Assembly (NCBI GenBank): GCA_030037035.1
Contig: JASHSA010000165.1
Location: 1 to 10,423 of the forward strand
DNA: 10,423 nt
Direction: 5' to 3'
From: Thermoplasmata archaeon
Lineage (GTDB): Archaea > Thermoplasmatota > Thermoplasmata > Lutacidiplasmatales > UBA184
A program made the position numbers and the translations under genes. A model generated the notes under the pieces. The model was not told the origin of the DNA, searched no databases, and was given only the letters and a program-made list of their open reading frames with translations. Positions 6,290 through 10,423 of the stretch are shown here, one piece after another (within the stretch, counting starts at the first letter, position 1; every line of letters begins with the position of its first letter).

Positions 6290-6304
6290 CCGGCGCAGCG
6301 CCGG
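6290..6304 (-). repeat. Perfect inverted repeat filling the gap before the small ORF
   Basis: CCGGCG-CTG-CGCCGG is a perfect 6-bp stem with a 3-nt loop. It occupies nearly the whole 16-nt space between the subunit D stop codon and the ATG at 6289. Folded in mRNA it would abut that start codon. It could be a processing or translation-control hairpin, or an accident of high GC content. Confidence 0.4.
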
Positions 6305-6305
6305 G

Positions 6306-6950
6306 CTACGCAGCGGCGACACCCTCGCCCTCCGCGCCGAGCTTGCGCTTGACCGTCTTCAGCATGCTGAACGAGTCCCGCTCCATCTCGTCGAAGCGGA
6401 ACTTGATGTAGCGCACGACGCCCTCGAGGCGCGGGATCAGCACGTTCTCGATCGCGCTCGCGCGCCGCTTCGTCCTCTCGATCTCCCGCAGGAGGCGCCG
6501 CAGCGCGTTCTCCTTCTCGGCGATGTCGAGGACGACCTCGTAGATCTCCTGGAAGCGCCGCACCGCCTCCGCGACGGACGTCGGCAGGTCGAGCAGCGAG
6601 ATCGCCGGCAGCGGCTGGAAGGCGCCCCCGTCGACGCGCGGCGTGCGGACCCCCATGACGTTCCGGGTCGCGACCGCGACGGCCGGCACGTCCGGCAGCA
6701 GCATCGAGATGTTCTCCAGGCGTGTCGGCCCCTCGATCGTCTCGGCGAGGCGGATCGCCTCGTGGCCCCGGGCGATCCGCTGGCGGAGGTCGCCGCGCAG
6801 GCGCATCGCCTCCTTCGAGATCCGGAAGAACTCGGCGATCAGCGCCGAGCGCTTCAGCTTGAGCAGCTTGAGGCCCCGCTTCGCGACGACGATCCGCCGT
6901 CGCGTGCGCAGGAGCTCGAGCCGCGTCGGGCGGACGTTCTCGACGGCCAC
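6306..6950 (-). CDS. atpD: A-type ATP synthase subunit D (central rotor shaft)
   Basis: This 214-residue protein is the rotor shaft that turns inside the A3B3 head. The N-terminus VRPTRLELLRTRRRIVVAKRGLKLLKLKR (about 6-34) is a near-signature of subunit D, starting with the P-T-R-x-x-L block and a long basic helix. The centre (about 85-130) holds the shorter, less charged segment typical of the region that contacts F and C. The C-terminal helix contains RRLLREIERTKRRASAIENVLIPRL (about 150-174), the second strongly conserved block, followed by a charged tail. The length is normal for the family. The GTG start has a strong Shine-Dalgarno 7 nt upstream and lies 18 nt after subunit B, keeping the common A-B-D order. 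Confidence 0.95.
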   Translation of the reverse strand: MAVENVRPTRLELLRTRRRIVVAKRGLKLLKLKRSALIAEFFRISKEAMRLRGDLRQRIARGHEAIRLAETIEGPTRLENISMLLPDVPAVAVATRNVMGVRTPRVDGGAFQPLPAISLLDLPTSVAEAVRRFQEIYEVVLDIAEKENALRRLLREIERTKRRASAIENVLIPRLEGVVRYIKFRFDEMERDSFSMLKTVKRKLGAEGEGVAAA

Positions 6951-6957
6951 CGCCCGG

Positions 6958-6965
6958 CCTCCCCC
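6958..6965 (-). promoter_or_regulatory. Shine-Dalgarno for subunit D
   Basis: On the minus strand GGGGGAGG lies 7 nt before GTG 6950, directly after the subunit B stop. It supports the GTG start. Confidence 0.6.
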
Positions 6966-6968
6966 GTC

Positions 6969-8408
6969 TCAGACGCCGGCGGCCGGGGCGTGCGCGCGGT
7001 ACTGCTGGATGAACTCCGGGCGGATCCGCTTCAGCTCGGAGTCCGGGAAGTCGGAGAGGATCTCCCAGGCGAGCTTCAGGCTCTCGTCGATCGTGCGGTC
7101 CTCGTCCGGCCGCTGCGTGACGAACTCGCGCTCGTAGCGGTCGGCGACCTTGAGGTAGAGCCGGTCGACGGCGCTGAGCGCCTCCTCGCCGACGATCGCC
7201 GAGAGCGCGCGCTGGTCCTTCCCCGTCGCGTAGGCGGCGAACAGCTGGTCGGAGACGCCGCGGTGGTCCTCGCGCGTGCGGTCCTTGCCGATCCCCTGGC
7301 CCATCAGGCGCGAGAGGCTCGGCAGCACGTCGATCGGCGGGTAGATCCCCTTGCGCTGGAGGTCCCGGCTGAGGTACATCTGGCCCTCGGTGATGTAGCC
7401 GGTGAGGTCGGGGATCGGGTGCGTCACGTCGTCCGCCGGCATCGTCAGGATCGGCAGCTGCGTGATCGAGCCCTTGCGGCCGTGGATCTTGCCGGCCCGC
7501 TCGTAGATCGTCGCGAGGTCGGTGTAGAGGTAGCCCGGGTAGCCGCGGCGGCCCGGCACCTCGTCCCGCGCGGCGGAGACCTCGCGCAGCGCCTCGCAGT
7601 AGCTCGTCATGTCGGTGAGCACGACGAGGACGTGCAGGTCCTCCTCGTAGGCAAGGTACTCCGCGGCGGTGAGCGCCATCCGCGGCGTGACGACGCGCTC
7701 CATCGACGGGTCGCTCGAGAGGTTCAGGAACGCGACGGCGCGCTCGAGCGCGCCGGTCGTCTCGAACTCCTTGAGGAAGAAGTTCGCCTCCTCGCTCGTG
7801 ATCCCCATCGCCGCGAAGACGACGGCGAACCCCTCGCTCGAGTTGCGGAGCTTCGCCTGCCGGACGATCTGCGCGGCGACCTGGTTGTGCGGCAGGCCCG
7901 CGCCGGAGAAGAGCGGGAGCTTCTGGCCCCGCACGAGGGTGTTGTTGACGTCGATCGTGGAGATCCCGGTCTGGATGAACTCGCTCGGCTCCTCGCGCGA
8001 GTACGGGTTCATCGCGTTGCCGACGATCTCGAGGCGCGTCGAGCTGACGATCTTCGGACCGCCGTCCCGCGGCTCGCCGAGGCCGTTGAAGACCCGGCCG
8101 AGGAGCTCGTTCGAAACGGCGAGCGTCGCGACCTCGCCGAGGAACTTGACGCTCGTCCGCTCGACGTTGAAGCCCATCGTCGGGCCGAAGACCTGGACGA
8201 TCGCGAGCCCCTTGCGCGAGTCGAGCACCTGGCCCTGTCGGCGCTCGCCGCTCGGCAGCGTGATCTCGACGATCTCGCCGTAGGCGGCGTTGTCGACCTC
8301 GCGGACGAACAAGAGCGGCCCGCTCACGCGGTCGACGGTCCGGTAGTCGACCGGGACCTCCGGGCCCTCGGCGGCGCCCTTGGCGGCCTTCGCGCCCTTC
8401 GCCGCCAT
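6969..8408 (-). CDS. atpB: A-type ATP synthase subunit B (non-catalytic nucleotide-site subunit)
   Basis: This 479-residue protein alternates with subunit A in the A1 head. Residues 1-16 are an Ala/Lys/Gly-rich extension (MAAKGAKAAKGAAEG) ahead of the usual beta-barrel start, DYRTVDRVSGPLLFV (21-35). The nucleotide-binding domain runs from about 98 to 375. The P-loop position reads SGAGLPHNQV (168-177), the degenerate form expected of B, which does not hydrolyse ATP. MGITSEEANFFLKEFE (201-216), VTPRMALTAAEYLAYE (240-255) and PDLTGYITEGQMYLSRDL (333-350) are conserved blocks. Arg367 in PSLSRLM is the likely arginine finger that completes the catalytic site of subunit A. The C-terminal helical domain ends at AAGV. 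The ATG overlaps the subunit A stop by one base (TGATG) and has GGAGGG 8 nt upstream, so A and B translation is coupled at equal dose. Confidence 0.97.
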   Translation of the reverse strand: MAAKGAKAAKGAAEGPEVPVDYRTVDRVSGPLLFVREVDNAAYGEIVEITLPSGERRQGQVLDSRKGLAIVQVFGPTMGFNVERTSVKFLGEVATLAVSNELLGRVFNGLGEPRDGGPKIVSSTRLEIVGNAMNPYSREEPSEFIQTGISTIDVNNTLVRGQKLPLFSGAGLPHNQVAAQIVRQAKLRNSSEGFAVVFAAMGITSEEANFFLKEFETTGALERAVAFLNLSSDPSMERVVTPRMALTAAEYLAYEEDLHVLVVLTDMTSYCEALREVSAARDEVPGRRGYPGYLYTDLATIYERAGKIHGRKGSITQLPILTMPADDVTHPIPDLTGYITEGQMYLSRDLQRKGIYPPIDVLPSLSRLMGQGIGKDRTREDHRGVSDQLFAAYATGKDQRALSAIVGEEALSAVDRLYLKVADRYEREFVTQRPDEDRTIDESLKLAWEILSDFPDSELKRIRPEFIQQYRAHAPAAGV

Positions 8409-10423
8409 CAGCCGGACCCTCCGGCGGCCAACGCGGCGACCGCCGTGCTGACCTCCAGCTCGATCTGGTCGAGCTGGCTCGGGACCTCCGCTTCCGGGAT
8501 CCACTTCATGCGCGAGAGCTTCGTGCGGACCGGAAGCTTCTGCAGCTGCTGGACGGTCACGCCTTTCTCGACGGCCTCCTGCTCGCGGTCCCCGAACGAG
8601 AGGATCGCGCGGAGCATCCGCAACTGCTTCTGGATCGAGCTGTACGTGTCCACGGCGTCGTAGGAGTTCTGCTGGAGATAGTCCTCGCGGAGCATCCTCG
8701 CGACGTCGAGCGTCGCCTTCTCGCGCTCGGGGAGCGCGTCGACCCCGACGAGCTGGACGATCTCCTGCAGTTCCGCCTCCTTCTGGAGAATCTCGAGGGA
8801 GCGCTGGCGAAGCGCCACGAACTCGCCGGAGAGCTCCTGGCGGTACCACGGCGCGAGGTCCTGGGCGTAGAGCGAGTAGCTCTGCAGCCAGTTGATCGAC
8901 GGGAAGTGGCGGCGCGACGCGAGCGAGGCGTCCAGCGCCCAGAAGACGCGCGCGACGCGCAGCGTGTTCTGGCTGACCGGCTCGGAGGTGTCCCCGCCGG
9001 GAGGCGAGACGGCCCCGACCACGGTGACGGAGCCGCGGCGGCCGTCCGGCGAAAGCGTGACGACGCGGCCCGCCCGCTCGTAGAACTCGGCGACGCGCCG
9101 GCCGAGGTACGCCGGGTAGCCCTCCTCGCCCGGCATCTCCTCGAGCCGGCCGGAGATCTCGCGCATCGCCTCGGCCCACCGGCTGGTCGAGTCGGCCATC
9201 AGCGCGACGTCGTAGCCCATGTCGCGGTAGTACTCGGCGATCGTGATGCCGGTGTAGACGCTCGCCTCGCGCGCGGCGACGGGCATGTTGGAGGTGTTGG
9301 CGATCAGGACCGTCCGCTCCATGAGCGGCTTCTTCGACTTCGGGTCGACGAGGTTCGGGAACGTCGCGAGGACCTCGGTCATCTCGTTGCCGCGCTCGCC
9401 GCAGCCGACGTAGACGACGATGTCCGAGTCGGCCCACTTGGCGAGCTGCTGCTGCGTGACCGTGTTGTGCAGGAGGAGACCGCCGAACCCGCCGACGAAG
9501 TTGCGGCCGAACTCCGGCACGGAGACGTCGTAGACGTCGTACGGGCCGTCGTGCTCCTCGACGACCTCCACGACCTCGTCGGGCACGATCCAGCGGAGGA
9601 GCTCGGCCTGACCGCGGGCGGCACGGGCTTCCGGGAGGGCGAAGGCCTCCTCGGCGGGCGACGCGAGGAAGCTCGGGGAGGTCGCGACGCCGATCGTCTC
9701 GTGGCTGCCGAGATCGTACGGGAGCCCGATCCCGTCGGCGAGCTCGCCGGGGCCTGCACGATCCCCGCGGTAGAGGCGGTCGAGCGCGGTCGACGCGTCC
9801 GGGGGGAGTTCGGTCGCGGGAGAGGTCGGCCGGCCGGCTTCGACGAAGGCCCGGAGGGAGGCGACCTTGGGGTGGGGCGAGGCGAGAGCGTCGTGCAGGC
9901 GAGCGAGCTGGGGGAGCCCCTGTACGCGGACGCGGTACTGCGTCGCGCCGTTCACGGTGCGTCGACCGAGGGCGGCCGGGATCGCGTAGCGCGTCAGCGC
10001 GTACGCAAGCTCGGTCTGGAGCTGCTCGCTCGGCGTGCTGAACTCCACCTCCCCGCCAGAGAGCTCTCCGTTCCCCAGGTAGTACCCTCGAAGGAAGGCG
10101 CTCAGACAGGCGTTGTCCGAGGCGAGCACGCTCGAGGGGATCCGCCGGTCGGCGGGGAGGCTACCGGTCCCCAACGCCGAGAGCAGACGGACGAGCAGGA
10201 CACTGTGGACGAGGACGCGGGGGGTCCTCTCCCCCGCGCACTCCGCCCGAGCCGAGAGTCCGAAAACGCTCCCCACGAGCTCCGCGAACCGCCGGAGCAG
10301 GGCTTCCTCCGAGCTCGCGAAGACGACCGTCTTCCGACCGCGTGCGTACCCCTTCGCGACGAACAGTCCGAGGAACTCCGCGAGATCCGGAGTCATGCGC
10401 GCGGGAGCGCGCATCGGTGTCGC
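8408..10423 (-). CDS. atpA: A-type ATP synthase catalytic subunit A, 3' part, interrupted by an intein
   Basis: Only the last 671 residues of the precursor are in the window; the frame stays open through the right edge, so the internal Met codons near 10414 and 10396 are not the real start. Visible residues 1-320 are intein and the last 351 are the mature subunit after splicing. The host part resumes at TVTQQQLAKWADSDIVVYVG, which in relatives follows GPFGSGK, so the intein splits the Walker A motif between Lys and Thr. After the junction, GCGERGNEM (extein residues 20-28) carries the catalytic glutamate, LMADSTSRWAEA (88-99) the Walker B aspartate, and VGAVSPPGGDTSEPVSQNTL and FPSINWLQSYSLY are conserved blocks. 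The C-terminal helical domain ends AALAAGGSG. Splicing must occur before the subunit can bind ATP. Subunit B follows immediately with a one-base overlap. Confidence 0.96.
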   Translation of the reverse strand, partial: ATPMRAPARMTPDLAEFLGLFVAKGYARGRKTVVFASSEEALLRRFAELVGSVFGLSARAECAGERTPRVLVHSVLLVRLLSALGTGSLPADRRIPSSVLASDNACLSAFLRGYYLGNGELSGGEVEFSTPSEQLQTELAYALTRYAIPAALGRRTVNGATQYRVRVQGLPQLARLHDALASPHPKVASLRAFVEAGRPTSPATELPPDASTALDRLYRGDRAGPGELADGIGLPYDLGSHETIGVATSPSFLASPAEEAFALPEARAARGQAELLRWIVPDEVVEVVEEHDGPYDVYDVSVPEFGRNFVGGFGGLLLHNTVTQQQLAKWADSDIVVYVGCGERGNEMTEVLATFPNLVDPKSKKPLMERTVLIANTSNMPVAAREASVYTGITIAEYYRDMGYDVALMADSTSRWAEAMREISGRLEEMPGEEGYPAYLGRRVAEFYERAGRVVTLSPDGRRGSVTVVGAVSPPGGDTSEPVSQNTLRVARVFWALDASLASRRHFPSINWLQSYSLYAQDLAPWYRQELSGEFVALRQRSLEILQKEAELQEIVQLVGVDALPEREKATLDVARMLREDYLQQNSYDAVDTYSSIQKQLRMLRAILSFGDREQEAVEKGVTVQQLQKLPVRTKLSRMKWIPEAEVPSQLDQIELEVSTAVAALAAGGSG
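8417..8422 (-). promoter_or_regulatory. Shine-Dalgarno for subunit B
   Basis: On the minus strand GGAGGG lies 8 nt before ATG 8408, inside the last codons of subunit A. It supports this start over the long open frame that extends upstream. Confidence 0.55.
9464..10423 (-). mobile_element. Intein in subunit A (VMA-b-type site) with degenerate LAGLIDADG endonuclease; 5' part outside window
   Basis: At least 320 residues of in-frame, protein-splicing element are visible; the N-terminal splicing blocks A and B lie beyond the edge. Numbering from the edge, the first endonuclease motif is EFLGLFVAKG (16-25), a KIP-like segment is RRIPSSVLAS (93-102), the second motif is FLRGYYLGNG (110-119), and LAYALTRYAIPAALG (139-153) matches block H. 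The splicing end is intact: PYDVYDVSVP (block F) and FVGGFGGLLLHN (block G, ending His-Asn), followed by Thr as +1 nucleophile. The insertion between Walker A Lys and Thr is the archaeal VMA site of Thermoplasma and Pyrococcus; the yeast VMA1 site a few residues on (VGCGERG) is empty. Both catalytic acidic positions of the endonuclease are changed (Lys24, Asn118), so it should splice but not home. Third positions look less uniformly G/C (ACT, GGA, GCA, GGT) than in the extein. Confidence 0.92.

Noticed and set aside
3873..8663. A 1596-codon open frame on the + strand antisense to subunits I, the small ORF, H, D and B
   Set aside because: It is a composition shadow: it lies opposite well-identified conserved genes, its translation is a low-complexity Arg/Asp/Glu/Ala/Leu mix with no motif, and high GC content makes stop codons rare.
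8409..9437. Upstream in-frame extension of subunit B to 9437
   Set aside because: It overlaps the conserved C-terminal part of subunit A in another frame. The B start at 8408 has a Shine-Dalgarno, a TGATG overlap and family-consistent length.
10397..10414. Met codons near 10414 and 10396 as the start of a free-standing homing endonuclease or subunit A
   Set aside because: The frame is open to the window edge and the segment begins just before endonuclease motif 1. The N-terminal splicing half and the N-extein must lie outside.

Overview
This is a very GC-rich (about 70% by eye), gene-dense archaeal window. It is dominated by most of an archaeal A1AO-type ATP synthase gene cluster. The archaeal assignment rests on A-type subunits A, B, C, D, E, H, I and K, a TATA box 40 nt before subunit K with almost no leader, and an intein inside the P-loop of subunit A at the site known from Thermoplasma and Pyrococcus. 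The cluster's neighbour is a DUF929 protein carrying a three-TM anchor and a CPYC motif. My best guess is a GC-rich member of the Thermoplasmatota, but this is inference.

Layout, left to right. On the + strand, a DUF929 thioredoxin-like membrane protein (55-1272) is followed 6 nt later by a VKOR-family quinone-linked disulfide oxidoreductase (1279-1770). The pair looks like an extracytoplasmic disulfide-forming module. After a 116-nt gap with a clear TATA box, a second + strand unit encodes ATP synthase subunits K (c-ring, 1887-2108), E (2128-2679) and C (2696-3772). It ends 37 nt from the stop codon of a convergent - strand operon. Read in its own direction, that operon runs A (entering from the right edge, 10423-8408), B (8408-6969), D (6950-6306), a previously unlisted 32-codon single-TM ORF (6289-6191), H (6194-5835) and I (5816-3810). 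Subunit F is not in the window.

How the genes work together. A and B form the catalytic A1 head. D and C make the central shaft and its socket, and E and H make the peripheral stalks. I and K form the ion-conducting membrane part. The usual single-operon order H-I-K-E-C-F-A-B-D has been broken into two facing units, K-E-C and (F?)-A-B-D-x-H-I.

Most interesting points: (1) a small single-TM ORF fills an otherwise unexplained 111-nt gap between D and H and overlaps the H start as GTGA; (2) the subunit A intein has a LAGLIDADG endonuclease whose two catalytic acidic positions read Lys and Asn, so it is probably inactive, and its block F has Arg where His is usual; (3) the ATP synthase locus is split and convergent; (4) the DUF929-VKOR pair has a soluble N-terminal helical domain. 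No RNA genes, CRISPR arrays or insertion sequences were seen.
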